A program made the translations under genes and the position numbers. A stretch of DNA of 64,000 nucleotides from Isoetes taiwanensis (lineage: Eukaryota > Streptophyta > Lycopodiopsida > Isoetales > Isoetaceae): NCBI GenBank assembly GCA_021234155.1, contig JAJEKV010000021.1, positions 10,841,523 through 10,905,522 of the forward strand, read 5' to 3'. Position 1 is the first letter of the stretch; the number at the start of each line of letters is the position of its first letter. The notes under the pieces are model-generated. The model had not been told where the DNA came from and did not search any database. It was given only the letters and a program-made list of their open reading frames with translations. Below, one piece after another: positions 50,232 through 61,963 of this stretch.

Positions 50232-50317
50232 CCCTCGGTCGCGGGCCCATGGTGTAGAGGGAACATCGATCTCGAAGGGATCGGTGTTCCATCTACACCA
50301 CGGGCGCAGATGGAGGG
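50232..50317. repeat. Stable 86-nt imperfect hairpin
   Basis: The inner arms GGTGTAGAGGGAACATCGAT (50251-50270) and ATCGGTGTTCCATCTACACC (50280-50299) pair at 18 of 20 positions around a 9-base loop. Outer arms (CCCTC...GCGGGCCCA with CGGGCGCAGA...GAGGG) extend the stem. The size is like a plant microRNA precursor or a small fold-back repeat. A separate palindrome, TTTGCCCCTAGGGGGCAAG, follows at about 50337-50355. Confidence 0.7.
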
Positions 50318-50355
50318 AAGTATTTTATTTTTAGGTTTGCCCCTAGGGGGCAAGC

Positions 50356-52289
50356 CCTTGTTGATAATGGGTTTATAGCATATTCTAGGTATATGTCGGT
50401 ATATGCCAAGAATATGTCAATGATTTCTCAAACTTCCTATAGGGTGTAAATTGGCGGTGGTTCTTTTTATCGGGGAGCAACTTTGAAACCGCTAACCCGG
50501 CGATGGATTGCCTTGCTATTTGAGAATCTTTGAAGTTGTCTCCGTTTAAGCGGTTGTGCTCATTAGATCTATTATCGGTCGGGAAGATGGTGGGCAAGAG
50601 AGTTGTTGTTGGGTGAAAACAGGAAGGTTTCAGGGCACATTTCTCGAGGTTAATGATGGTTCGTGTCCTATGAATCTTCAGGTAATGTCCTATTTCTAGA
50701 TTTTTAATTGCACATATTTACTTCAACTAGAATATAGTTTTAGGATATGGCAAAAAGGTAAATGGGACTTCGAAAATCATTTTCTTTTCCCTCTGCCAAT
50801 GTGTATTTTAATATTATATCCTTGCGATTCTTTGGTGGATGCTCGGTTGGAAATCTAAATTGACTTGTAGCCACGAGGAACATATGTGACTCTTGAAGGA
50901 GAACTGAAACAACCTCACGAATGCGCCAAGAAGCGAGATAGATAAAATTATAGCGGGAGAAATGTTTCAAGTTCTGACAATCCATGATGAAATTTGAGAG
51001 AAGAGAGAATAAAAAAGTAGTACATCTCCTTCACAAGATGATGTAGAACCCAAAAAATAAATAGTTATTGAGAAAGGTGAAATTGTAAGTAAGCTAAAAG
51101 CTGAAAAGCAAAGAAAAGCCGCTATTGATGATCTTGGTCGCGAGGATCTGCGAAAAGCAAAAGAGAGATTGCAAAGATGGAAGGAAAGTTGAAAATTAAG
51201 GGTGGTATTCTTTGGAAGGATGATGGGACAATTGATTATGCATCTGATTTCTTTGCTCGCCAAGCATATCCGACGATGTCGAGCCCAGCTACAAGTTGAG
51301 ACATATCGTGTGCTTTAAATTAAGTGTATATACTTTTGGGCCAACATTTTAGTAGAGAATTGTCATACAAGCGAGGCATCTTGCAAGAGTTTTGGATGAT
51401 AGAACACGAAATTGCTTTTTGAAACTTGAGGTACAATTTAACGGCTTGTTTGTTTTACTTGCTATTTTTGCTTATCATTATCATTCTGCGGGGAGGATAT
51501 GGATTGTCTTTGAATGCGGTATGTCAAATTCATTGCAAATGTCTTTTAGACCATTGTTATGATGACATGGAATTCTTAAAGTAAAAATATAATAAAGAAG
51601 CACTAGATCGTCTTACGTCTAGTTGCAAACACTCCTTTTCACGAGTAACATATCTGAGGGCAATCGCTTGCTTAAGGAGGTTAGTCTTCTTGTGATGTCA
51701 TTGAGGCAATGGTGTGAGTATGATGGTGTATAAAGTAATTTTTTTAGCAATCATGCGGTGAAAGACAAAGTGTTTGAAAATCTTGGTGGAATGGGGAATT
51801 GATTTGGCATCCGAAGCATGAGAGGTGTGTTGTAAAGGTCGTTATAGTTTTATGGGAATTAATGTTATGAGCATTCTTAAAGAAGTTTTGTTTGAAATAA
51901 TGGCGGCCTTGAGCATGCCATTATGATGCGGTTAACGGGTTAGAGAAGGCTGGATATTGTACTTTTGAAAATTTGTAGTAGTTTCCATTTCTCACCTATT
52001 GTAGCGTGCATGACATGTCGATCACGGCTATTGACCTATTCTTTAGAAATTTGTATTTTTCTAGTATGTGTAAAAATTTGTAATTTGTCGGCATCATCAT
52101 TCCAGACCTACTAAGAGTGCTTATATTGAACATATGCGTCTTTAGGTGTCGGATATCTTCTTGAAGAGATGTTCCAAAGCCCGATGATAGTGTATAACTA
52201 CCTAAAGAGTATCAAGGCCTTCTATATATGCCTTAATGATGATGGGAGAAACGTGCGCCATGGGCGTGCTTGTTCCTAAGGTCATATTA
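50356..52289. other. Mostly unassigned stretch upstream of TTLL12-like pseudogene
   Basis: A charged plus-strand run near 51064-51190 (KGEIVSKLKAEKQRKAAIDD followed by LGREDLRKAKERLQRWKES) looks like former coding sequence of coiled-coil type, with GGILWKDDGTIDYASDFFAR in another frame just after. It could be an upstream exon of the pseudogene that follows or an unrelated relic. Nothing else is recognisable. Confidence 0.35.
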
Positions 52290-53690
52290 TGCCGGACTTG
52301 TTTGCAAGTTGATGAAAGGATTCGAAAAAGGCTGAATTACGCCATGATCAATATGTGAACCAATTTCCATTTGAGGGGCATGCATCATCATGAAGCATCA
52401 TCGGCAGGGCGGCCGGTAGGCAATGTTTTGTGTAGTTTTGAGATACATAATATTATTGCCCGTTGGTGATCCGTTGTTTGTCTTGTTTGCTTTACATTGT
52501 TGCTATTGATGTTATTGTTAAGTTTTATTTTTTTAAGCTTGTTGTTGTTGCTTGCATATAACACTTGTAATTTGTAAATGGCGGGGCCTATGGTAGCCGG
52601 GATTGGCTTCGGTAACATACAACATGGAAACTCAACTTGCTCTCCCTAATTGGGGACTATTATAGGCGAGGAAGAAAGAAGGAAAGCGATTTATGGATTA
52701 TTAAGCCACGGAATATGTACCTTGATATTGATACCACTATTACATCATATTTGCACTCTTATTAGTCTCATGGAGACCAGTCCCAAAATTTGTCAGGAAG
52801 TATGTTGAGAATCTAGCCCTTTTCCATAGTGTTGTTCTGCGTGAGTCTGCGACCAGGGGAATTTTCTCATCACGATGTCTTACGGATATGTAAAAATGTC
52901 TCAACGATGGGAAATATTTGGAAGGTTTTATTAGCGATCAAATATGTAGACTAGGTTAGCAAATAACAAATATACAATTCATGAAAGCGGCTTGTGTAAC
53001 TATGAGACTCATTTCTTGTTATGGTGAGTATCGATCTTTGTACCCTCATGTTTTGAATGGAAAACCTTAATGGGTGTTTTGGTGTGTGCCATTGCCTTGC
53101 TTGGCGACATTACAAAATTGAATCATATAAAACACTCATGATTTTGTTCCCAGTTTGAAAAGGCGCACAAAGGTATAGCTTCTTTTCTAGTTGTGACAAT
53201 ATGTTTAATAGTGGAAATAAGACAAAAAACGAAGAATAATGGTTGAGGGATTAGATATAGGTCTCGAGGGCCCCGAGGCGCATCCAAAAGAACTTATTGT
53301 GCTTGGCTTTTTAAAGGCGAGTGTGACAATAGCAATTTATTTCTTTTGCTTTTGCTTTTGCTTTTGTGAATCTTTGCCACCTTTTCCTCCCTTAAATATT
53401 ATCTTGAGCATTTGCTTTCGATGAAATGGGTGGATATTCACGGAAAGGTCCGCCCGATGATGAAAGCGCCTTTGAAGGTCTTTGAGAAAGAGCATCGGAG
53501 ATGCCTTTGTCCAACCTGCAGGGCCATCTATGGAATTGATATTCTAATTGATGATACCTTTCAACCTAAACTTTTAGAGGTATATTGCTCTTCTTATTTT
53601 TCTTTTTTCGTTTGAGTGTACCGACCGGGGAGGTGATGAAAGGTGCAGATTTTTAACAATGTATTTGGTTGTCTTTTTCTCAGCGTGTAG
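52290..53690 (+). pseudogene. TTLL12-like (tubulin-tyrosine ligase family) pseudogene, C-terminal exons
   Basis: Colinear blocks of the TTL domain of plant TTLL12-type proteins appear on the plus strand: LQVDERIRK (52313) and DQYVNQFPFEG (52345-52378); after an apparent intron, DWLR..TTWKLNLLSLIGDY then DLWIIKPRNMYLDIDTTI (52601-52740) and METSPKICQE (about 52775); RLANNKYTIHESGL with NYETHF ending at a GTGAGT donor (52950-53023); MKWVDIHGKVRPMM (53421) and AIYGIDILIDDTFQPKLLEV ending at GTATAT (53520-53579); then KGADF..NNVFGCLFL (53638-53685). Order and spacing match the family. There are in-frame stops and frame changes, for example after FEGH and between SYLHSY and the METSPK block. TTLL12 relatives modify or regulate tubulin. 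The N-terminal half is not recognised. Confidence 0.85.
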
Positions 53691-53892
53691 AAACATAAAT
53701 GTTTTATGATTGTTTAATTCTTTTTGTCAAATGTTCATTTTTATCCCAGGTCTTTCTTCAAAATTGAGCAAAATTGATCTTAGGATAGTTTGACTATGTT
53801 GCAAAGAATGTGCAAAGTTGTTTTCACTTACCTATGTTATTCTAAAAATGGCATGTGTTCATGTTTGATTGAAGTACATAATACATACCTGT

Positions 53893-56800
53893 GAATAGAA
53901 TAGAATAGAATAGAATATGATTTTATAGATCACACGGAGACCAACTGGCCTATGGGACCCCAAGTACAAAGAGAGAGCGGCGGCATTATTACTACCGGGA
54001 TTAAAACCCCCGGGTACAGAAGGGTTTAGGAAAAACCTTAGTAGCAATAAGGATGCCACATCTTGCCGCACGTTATATACATAATCACAAGTGCGCTGGT
54101 GAGGTTAATGTCTACTGGGGGCATAAGCGGGTCCGCGTATCCATTACCTCGGGAGGTCCGATCCCAACAAACCCTCTGAGGTTGCTTTCTGTGGCTCATG
54201 CAACGAAGGCCCGATGGGGCAAACTAACCCAGGAGCATCACAGAGGGCGGATATGCTGGAATGCGGACGACGGGCACGGAGGCGTGACTTTCATCCTCAA
54301 TGGCCCTGTTGACAGACAGCGGCGGACCTGTCCTCCTTGCTGCTCCCCGAATCCATCTCCCTGTCTCAATCACGAGGTGGTGTTTTTGTCGGAATGGAAG
54401 CAATCACCCCGCTTTTTCATGGGTAGATGGGTGCGCAGGTAGTGGTGTGGGCCCCTCGTGAGCATGGGATTAACCCTTTGTCGATAATTTGCCACCTTGA
54501 CATGTGATAGGGCTCTCGCATCCAAAGCTTGGCCGCTGAAGCAAGCATCAAATCTTGCTTCAAGGTATAGCGGCCACCGTTCGCCGGTGTATACTGGTCT
54601 TCATCCATAGCCACCACCTTCTCGCACATTCCATAGACGAGAACCCTTTGGGCTTGCTTGTCTTTCGGTTCAATGCTTTTGAGTCGGCTAGCGGGCCCAT
54701 CGCCCCCGCTGCCAAAGCAAGGTTGGGCAGCGGGCTTCATCCATAGCCACCACCTTACGGGAAGTAAATAATGTGACGCGTTCAGTGCTGACCCTCATAA
54801 TGGAAGGAAGCACATCTCTTGGGCAAGATCTGATATGGGACCGTGGATTTCCTCCGATTACTTAGGGCCAAGAAAGCTTTCTGCACGCTCTAGATCGTTC
54901 CAAAAGTGGCGGGGATATCAACCCCCACCCCACGCCCCCATAGGGGGAGGACGGGTTCGGCAAGGCCACGAACAAGTGTGCTGGTGACCCCATGCATCTA
55001 CGATACTGCCTTGTGGCTGTTGTTTTGCATTGCATCTGAGGGCTTTCAAGCTGTTGACGTAACACGATGGATGCATCCGGTGTGTGGTAGTAAAACTCAA
55101 TGCCCAAATACTTATAAGGCCGAGCCACCTCCACTACACATACAGTAAGTGAATGAGGGAAGGCGTGGAGTGCGGGATGATGGGACCGGCCTTTTTTTGT
55201 CTTGGCCAAGTTAACTCATGTCGATTGAATTGGCGGAAAGTGTCCAAAGCATCCCGGTGGCGTTGCATGTCCTGCACGGGGTATATCGCGGCGGGGCCAA
55301 CATCATCGGCATATATGAGTTGCGGATTATGTGGTGCATCAAAGCGGCCTCCCGTGCTCAGCTAGCCATTCTTCTAGCTGGTCAATGTACAAGCCGAGAA
55401 AGGCGGGGGATAGAGGCAGCCCTGGCGCACCCCAATGCTACTAACAGCGGGCTCCCCGGCCCGTGTGTGAGACGGCCCAGGAGCAAGCCTGCGTATAGTA
55501 CGTATATAGCGTGCGCAGGTCGGCGGGGGTCCTAGCTATCTCAATCTGTCCCACAACTTATCAGAGCCCAGCGTGTCCAAAAGCGCTTCGTCCCACAAAG
55601 CAGCAGTCACAGTTAAAGTCGGTTAGGCTATCCTCTATGGGGAGTGTTGCAGTGAAGATATGGTCAATAGTAGAATCTTTTAGGAAGCCTACTGGCGTCT
55701 TGACACTTTTCTCCATCCCGCTACAAAGTGTCAATGGCCCCCTCGAATCAGGGCAAGCAACGGCAAGGCAGAGGCCCGACCATAATAGATGCGATAGTTG
55801 GTAGAAACGTGGGGGTCCCTATGCTGTATATGGGCAACTCTTGAGGTAGTCGGTCTTGGGGGAAGCCTTCTTGCAATGCCACTGTTGAAGAGTCTTTGTG
55901 AGAGCCGGCCCATTGGGGGCCGATCCCACTTGAGAAGCTGCGCACGCATACCCAAATCTGGCGCCTTCGGATTTAAGCGGCGTTGCGGGCTGATTATGAC
56001 ATCCCGGTGTGGTGATTGCTAGGCACGTGCTGCGGAGAATGCGGTGCGGGCTTCCCCATTGGGTCATACATTTGCTGCAAGTATCTCACCCATTGCTCGG
56101 GGTAATATTTCACGTGGAAACGTACATGCGGGCTTGCTCAAGACCTTTCTCGAAGGCCCTAGGGTGGCCGGTCTAGAAGACCAAACATCTGTTGCTGGTG
56201 CTCACTTAAGGTGCACAGCTTTCTTGGTCTTGAGGAAGGAAGCGGACTGACGGGCCATGGGGCTTAATGGTGGTGGGTCCAAGACTTGATGGAGCTTACT
56301 GCTTTCTGGGGCCCCGCACGGGCCACTTAAATCCAGTGATTGCGGGGGAAGGTGGTTGCAGCCCCGTGGATCGGGCCGGCAGCTCAGCCTCTCCCAAAGC
56401 ATATGTCCCCGCCCCCAAGGAGAGCCTGCCTGGCCTGGGGCCTGCCCACAAGTGTGGGGAGTTGGCAAGATCCCCCGCAGCTGAGTGCTCAAGCATCCTC
56501 GCAGATAGGACTTTATGATCATAGTCCAGACGAACCGTGAGTACATGGGGTGTTGGGGCAATGGTGCTCGGGGTTGGCCTCGCCACCCATCTCACAAAGA
56601 ACAGTCATGGGTCGGTTTCTACTCTTCCCACCATTCCGGCTACACTGCTGAAAGTGGGATCAAGTGTAGGCATTTTCGTTGCCCGCCAGCACGTATCTTC
56701 ACCGGTGCCGGGGCCCTCTCCTCTCCCTCGCCTGCAGCGCCGGATACAAATTAGGCCGACGGCCAGTAAGCCATTGCAAATGACGGGTCATCTTGCCGAC

Positions 56801-57416
56801 AACGGCGGTGCCAGGCCCTGCCGTGTCACGAACGTCATCGGCGCCAGCAGCCAAACCATCTCTGCCCGGGGTCCATTTGCAATACATCCTCGACTAGGAG
56901 TGCGAATTTTTGGATCTGCTTTCACACAATAGCGGCGCATTGAAGTCTCAAAGCAACATGACCTTGCCCAATTATGCATGCTGGGCGTATGTCATCATAT
57001 AGATCGACATAGGGCTCCTGCGCAATCCACATCGAGTCGTGTGGTAAAAGTTGCTCGGCATGTGGGAAGTAACAAGCCACAAAAAGAGGGTTGCCATCGC
57101 CGTTCAAGACTCGTACCCACTGTGCATTGTTATGCACAATGCACTTTACACGGGGAGAGCCCGGTGGGCCAAGGTCACCGGGTAATAACACGCATTCCTC
57201 CGTGTCCTCGTTCCTAAGTGCACTCATTGAAGGCCTGATTAAAGACTTGGTATCACCGCAAATCGGGCGCTTTGTGACCAAAGATGTTCCCATGTTTCCA
57301 TGAGGAAGATAAGGTCCATGTCCATGGCGGCGGAATTGAGATCGTCCCCATACGCCATGGAAGCCACGGCAATTCGGGATACTACTGGCCGAGGCACGAT
57401 CCCTATTTAGTGGCAT
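53893..57416 (-). mobile_element. LINE-A copy 2, near-complete coding region, frameshifted
   Basis: The minus strand reads from an endonuclease to the 3' tail. The 164-codon frame 56922-57416 has AQWVRVLNGDGNPLFVACYF then PHAEQLLP and DLYDDI, an APE-type (EEP) endonuclease core. HVLTVRLDYDH near 56530 is the SDH-type C-terminal endonuclease motif. RT blocks follow: RAQLLKWDRPPMG (55930), GDPHVSTNYR near 55800 in the next frame, STIDHIFTATL (55670), DTLGSDKLWDRLR (55570), LIYADDV (about 55300-55330) and PYKYLGIEFYY (55115). The 3' untranslated part with GGTCCCATAGGCCAG and AAGGTTTTTCC ends in a (TATTC)n tail (53893-53917 as GAATA). At least six frame changes show it is inactive. The whole block is clearly more GC-rich than its surroundings. 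Confidence 0.85.
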
Positions 57417-58027
57417 GCATGCCGCCGAGGTCGGCAGGTAGTGGTGGTCCCGGGGGAGGGAAGATGTGGATGCTCAGCGGCTGGGGCCCCCTCGGAGAGG
57501 GGACTCGAGGGGCGGAGTGCCGCATCCTGTTTGGCTGCACAATTACAAGCATCCTTCCCAGGACCCTGCCCAGCCCTCCATGTCTGCGGCGCCACGACTT
57601 TGGCCGGCTCCGCCGGCGAGTCTCTTCGGTTGTTTACGGGGTCAAGTCGGTCCAACGTCTGAGCCGCCCCTTCAACTTCGGCCACGGCGGGAGATGGCCA
57701 CGCTTGGCGCACGCTCTCAAGCGTGAAGATGACCACCGGGGCGATGGTGGCCCGGAATTCCATGACGACTTCGCCTTTCCAATGGTCACGGAGCCGGGAC
57801 ACATCATCCCGTCCCAAGATGTCGTATGCGGAGTGGGAGTGAGATGTTCCCGACTCCTCCATCGGCCTGCGCACTACCACATTCGCGGCTCTGGCGTCCT
57901 GTTCCTGAAGGATTCGGGGGCACAGTGTTGGTTGAGGGTGGGTGAGGCATAAGGCATGGCGTGGCCGGGGAGTGGTGGCAGACCCGGCGTGTCGATGTGT
58001 CGCAGCATGTGTTCGGGTTGGCGTCAC
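57407..58027 (-). CDS. Uncharacterised 206-codon frame upstream of LINE-A endonuclease
   Basis: An open minus-strand frame, rich in Ala, Arg, His and Pro, directly 5' of and overlapping the endonuclease frame by 10 bp. By position it could be ORF1 or the N-terminal extension of LINE-A. I see no zinc knuckle, RRM or other ORF1 domain. The sequence is GC-rich, so long frames arise by chance on several strands here (a plus-strand frame of 222 codons overlaps it). Coding status is uncertain. Confidence 0.3.
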   Translation of the reverse strand: MTPTRTHAATHRHAGSATTPRPRHALCLTHPQPTLCPRILQEQDARAANVVVRRPMEESGTSHSHSAYDILGRDDVSRLRDHWKGEVVMEFRATIAPVVIFTLESVRQAWPSPAVAEVEGAAQTLDRLDPVNNRRDSPAEPAKVVAPQTWRAGQGPGKDACNCAAKQDAALRPSSPLSEGAPAAEHPHLPSPGTTTTCRPRRHACH

Positions 58028-58994
58028 AGGGTTGGTGGGTTCAGCGGGGTTGGTGTGTTCTTTCTTTGTGGTTTACGTTCTCCGGGATGCGGAGCTGGCT
58101 CTTGCGGGGCGTGTCATGTCTTGCCATCTCCCGCACGCGTGCAATGGGCGGAGTTGCTCATGTGCCACCGGCATGGAGGCCCTTGCCTTCTTTGGTAAGC
58201 GGCCGCCCCGGCTCTGTAGCTCGATCTGCGTGCTATCCTTCCGCTTAAACGGCTAACTTCCAGCGGCACGGAATCCCGCCCCAATCTCCCGCGGTGGCGG
58301 CCTCGCAACCTCGGGGAGGCGGCCTATGCTCCTCGGGCGTGGCCTTAGCCTCCTCAACCTCGGCACGGATCCGAGCGGGGTTGTTAGTGTCTCTGCTCTA
58401 CCGGTTCATCCTGGCGTCCGGCTTCCCGCAAATTTACGCCAACCACGGTGTCTACCGGCCTCCCTTCGCAGCTCCTGGCGGTATTGATGTATCCAAATTG
58501 TAGCAAGTGGATGCTATCATGCACTTTTAAAATGCCTTGATCCTCCAATTACGTGATTAAATGGATTTTCGGCACCAGCGCTGCGCAACATCCAGATATG
58601 TTATGTTCTCCCACCTACGTGGGAGGCACATAGAAGGTCTGCCTTTGATGGCCTCAACCCTCCTTGAATCGCTTTGGCTCCAAGGTTCGTGGCGGATTGC
58701 CTATGTGGCCCTTTGTCGTCGGCCCAGGCCTTGGCGCCGGGCCTCCCTCTTCATGGAAAGCCGTCTCTCCCTACGCGAGTCCTTGGTAGCCCGCTTCATG
58801 GTCTTCCCAGGAGCTCGCACTGCTGATAGGGTCAACCGGTGGTTGGTGTGTTGGGCCTTCCCGGGGATGGGTTGGTGTGGTCTGCGGGTAGCTCACCAAC
58901 CAAGTGTGGGTCCACACGGGACTGTGTTTGTGGCCATGACTTGGGGTATGACTTGGTGACGACTCACGGATATCACGGTGTGTCATGCAGACTT
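58028..58994. other. GC-rich unassigned stretch
   Basis: Long overlapping frames on both strands reflect base composition. The 5' end of LINE-A copy 2 probably lies in here but cannot be fixed without another full-length copy. Confidence 0.4.
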
Positions 58995-59930
58995 GCCACA
59001 AAAACCCTAGCACACAGCCCGGAAAAGTGCAGATTTGAGCACTGAAGCAAAGAACAAGCATGCAGATATCATACACCGTTGGAAAGATCTCTGAACCAGC
59101 TTTCCAACAAGCCCAAGCACATAAGAATGGAAACGGATGTGAGAGATACGATGCAGTCGAAGTGTCTGGGTTGCCACGAAACCCTAGCACACAGCCTGGA
59201 AAAGTGCCAATTTGAGCATAGAAACAAAGCCAACCATGCAGGTACCATACACTGCTGGAAAGATCTCTGAACCAGCTTTCCAACAAGCCCAAGCACATGA
59301 AAATCGACAATCGGATCACGAGAGATATGACCGATCAAAATTCTGCGCAAAGGCCGAGACCAATCGAAGGATACTTACTAAAACATACGCCAATCCCTAT
59401 ATTGGTGTGGGACTTTCATCAACAGGCACCATTAGGAACTAGGGTATGAATTAGTAAAACATTCTCGTAACCTTCAATAAGAGTACAACACACACCTTTC
59501 AACACCGTGGCCAAGGCCAACAACGGCATCGCGAGGGCTATGCTTCTCAAAAGAAGGAAGAAGAAGGGCTGCCACAAAACCCTAGCACACAGCCTGGAAA
59601 ACAGCAGATTTGAGCACTGAAACAAAGACAAACATGAGGTATCATACACCGTTGGAAAGCTCTCTAAACCAGCTTTCCAACAAGCTCAAGCACATAAAAA
59701 TCTGACACCGGGTGTGAGAGATCTGATCAACATCAAAGTGTCTACCCGGTTGCCGCGAAACCCTAGAACACAGCCGGAAAAGTGCCAATTTGAGCACAGA
59801 AACAAAGCCAAGCATGCAGGTACCATATACCGTTGAAAGATCTCTGAACCAGCTTTCCAACAAGCCCAAACACATGAAAATCGACAATGGGATGTGAGAG
59901 ATATGATCGATCAAAGTGCACCGCCGCTGA
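58995..59930. repeat. Two dimers of a ~180-bp repeat
   Basis: Units begin with GCCACAAAACCCTAGCACAC or a close variant at 58995, 59173, 59571 and 59752 (periods 178 and 181). Each contains CCGGAAAAGTGC-like and GATTTGAGCA words, an internal stem CGTTGGAAAG...AGCTTTCCAAC, and GAGAGATATGATCGATCAAA-like ends. The two dimers are about 577 bp apart, separated by some 230 bp of unrelated sequence (59341-59570). Frames read through the units are repetitive artefacts. The pattern recalls internal repeats of plant LTR-retrotransposon leaders. Confidence 0.9.
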
Positions 59931-60144
59931 GAGTAAGGATGGCGCACGGATCCTAAAGCCAAGTTTGGTTGGTCCATGGACATTGCTGATCCATGGTTCT
60001 AGTTGAAGGTGCAGTGCATTAGGACAGGAAAGGGGTTGAATAGTACTCTACCATAATGGACACTAGGTGCTTACGCACAAGAGGTCGCCTACCAATTGAA
60101 AACCAACAATCTATTTTATTTATAAAAAGAAGTTTGATACAGTT

Positions 60145-60251
60145 AATAAGCATTTCATGCACAAATGGAGGCTCAAATAGAGTCATAAGAGGTATTAATA
60201 ATAAGCATTTGATGCACAAATCTGAGGTTCAAATAAAGTCATAAGAGGTAA
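60145..60251. repeat. 55-bp tandem duplication
   Basis: AATAAGCATTT.ATGCACAAAT followed by GAGG.TCAAATA.AGTCATAAGA occurs at 60145 and again at 60200. Confidence 0.9.
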
Positions 60252-61032
60252 CTGAAATTTCGCTATACCTTTGTACAAAGAAAAGTTAGATATACAAATC
60301 TGAAGTTGCTCCACCGAGTTAGAAGTGCTACAAACGAGGCGTTTTGTTTGAATAATTTAAGATTGGTGCATGATTGACCACCTCATAGTTGAGCGTCATC
60401 AACATCTACATTCCACTCAATTGAATGTGATTATAGTTAAGGGGATGGTATGTGCGTGGGTGCAAATATGGAAGGTTACACATTTTTAAAGGAGCATGGC
60501 TTATTACCTGGTAAAAGGCCATCAACTTAAAATTATGCTTGGACATTGTCTTGTTAACCATCCCTAACAATCTATAAGAATGTGAAGTGTGCATTTATAA
60601 GGTATAGAATTTGGAGTGCGAATCGAGGGAGATCGTGTCTATTTTAGTGCTTCAGTTAATTCTAATCCTATTGTAATTATGTCAAACTTTTTCATGCCAA
60701 GGACTTACTTTTTAGTTGACAATTATGAATTTGAGTGCATTTCAAGTTTAAAAGCACAACTCTCGTGGGTCTATGTTTGATCTGTAGGAATAACCGAATA
60801 GACACATTTAATTAGGGTGCCATGCCCTGTGGGATTGCAAGCTAGTTTCAGCACTCCGTGCCTTCATCTGGAAGGAAAATTGGAGCACTGAAGGCCATAT
60901 TAGGTGGCAATAATTCATCGTGAGTAGCAAAATTTTAGAATAAGCTGTGTAATATGTCGCATGGCCCACTCTTAAAATCTTGGTATTACATGTAATCTGT
61001 CGAGCATTTTTACAATGGCCTTTTTTAAGTGA

Positions 61033-61198
61033 ACTTTAACTGAAATGTTTATCTATTTGAAAGACATGCATGTGCATGAACTTTGTTGGTCTAAAAGTCT
61101 TTCGTTATGGGAACAACTTTAACTGGAGTATTTATCTATTTGAAAAACACGCATGTACATGATTTTAGATGGTTCAAACTTCTTTGGTTATAGAAACA
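61033..61198. repeat. 83-bp tandem duplication
   Basis: ACTTTAACTG, TATTTATCTATTTGAAA and CATGCATGT-like words occur in order at 61033 and again at 61116, with moderate divergence. Confidence 0.85.
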
Positions 61199-61726
61199 AC
61201 TATGGATCTTCAAATTGGTTCACCCTAATAAGAACTGGAAGTAGGACTCATGCATACAGATGCGTGAAAAAAGGAACCTTTCTCTAACATGCAAATGCTA
61301 AATATTACTTACTTTCAAAACTTCAAATTTAAGGGAGAACATCGGCCATTCGCGGGGAGCTACTTGGGGCTAAACTTGCATGACATTATGGTTTTAAGGC
61401 ATTTTTCAATCGTTGATCATTGGTTGAGCTTGGGTAAATGCATCGTTCGAGCTCAACCACGGACTCCAAATCATTGCCTTCAAGCAGGGCCTAGGCTCAA
61501 CATCTAAGGAAGCGATTAGTGATGCAAATGGGTACCATCACCTTCACAAAATATCAATGTTTTAAAATAGCAATTTTGATTCATTGTTTCGTATGTTTTC
61601 AAGTATCAAGTACTCTATTGTCTTGAAGTAGCAATTTGAATTGATTGTGAAAACATGACTTTGAACTATGATTTAAGCCACTTCACCCTCCGGCCATGGA
61701 GGGCAACCCTCCATGCGCAGCACCTT

Positions 61727-61782
61727 GTTTTTATTTTTTATTTTTTCTTTTTTCTTTTTTCTTTTTTCTTTTTTTCTTTTTT
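61727..61782. repeat. (TTTTTTC)n polypyrimidine tract
   Basis: Seven-base units of six T and one C, with slight length variation, about 55 bp long. Confidence 0.9.
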
Positions 61783-61963
61783 GGATACGCACCTTGTTTA
61801 CGGAAGTATCGAACGCCTGTGAGCGCTGTGTATAGTTGTTCGTGTGTGAAGACTTAAGTTCACAGATCGAAGACTATTTTGTCAACGGTGAGTTCAGGCA
61901 ACTATGGAATGTTATTGAATATGCTGATCGCAGTGGAAGTTATTGTCTGTGGATTGTCCAGGG

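Noticed and set aside
57284-57952. 222-codon plus-strand frame
   Set aside because: It overlaps the minus-strand LINE-A endonuclease and upstream frame in GC-rich DNA. Composition is odd and no domain is visible, so it is a shadow frame.
58771-59350. 182- and 93-codon minus-strand frames with repeated CLGLLESWFRDLS
   Set aside because: The repeated peptide is produced by the ~180-bp tandem units, not by a protein gene.
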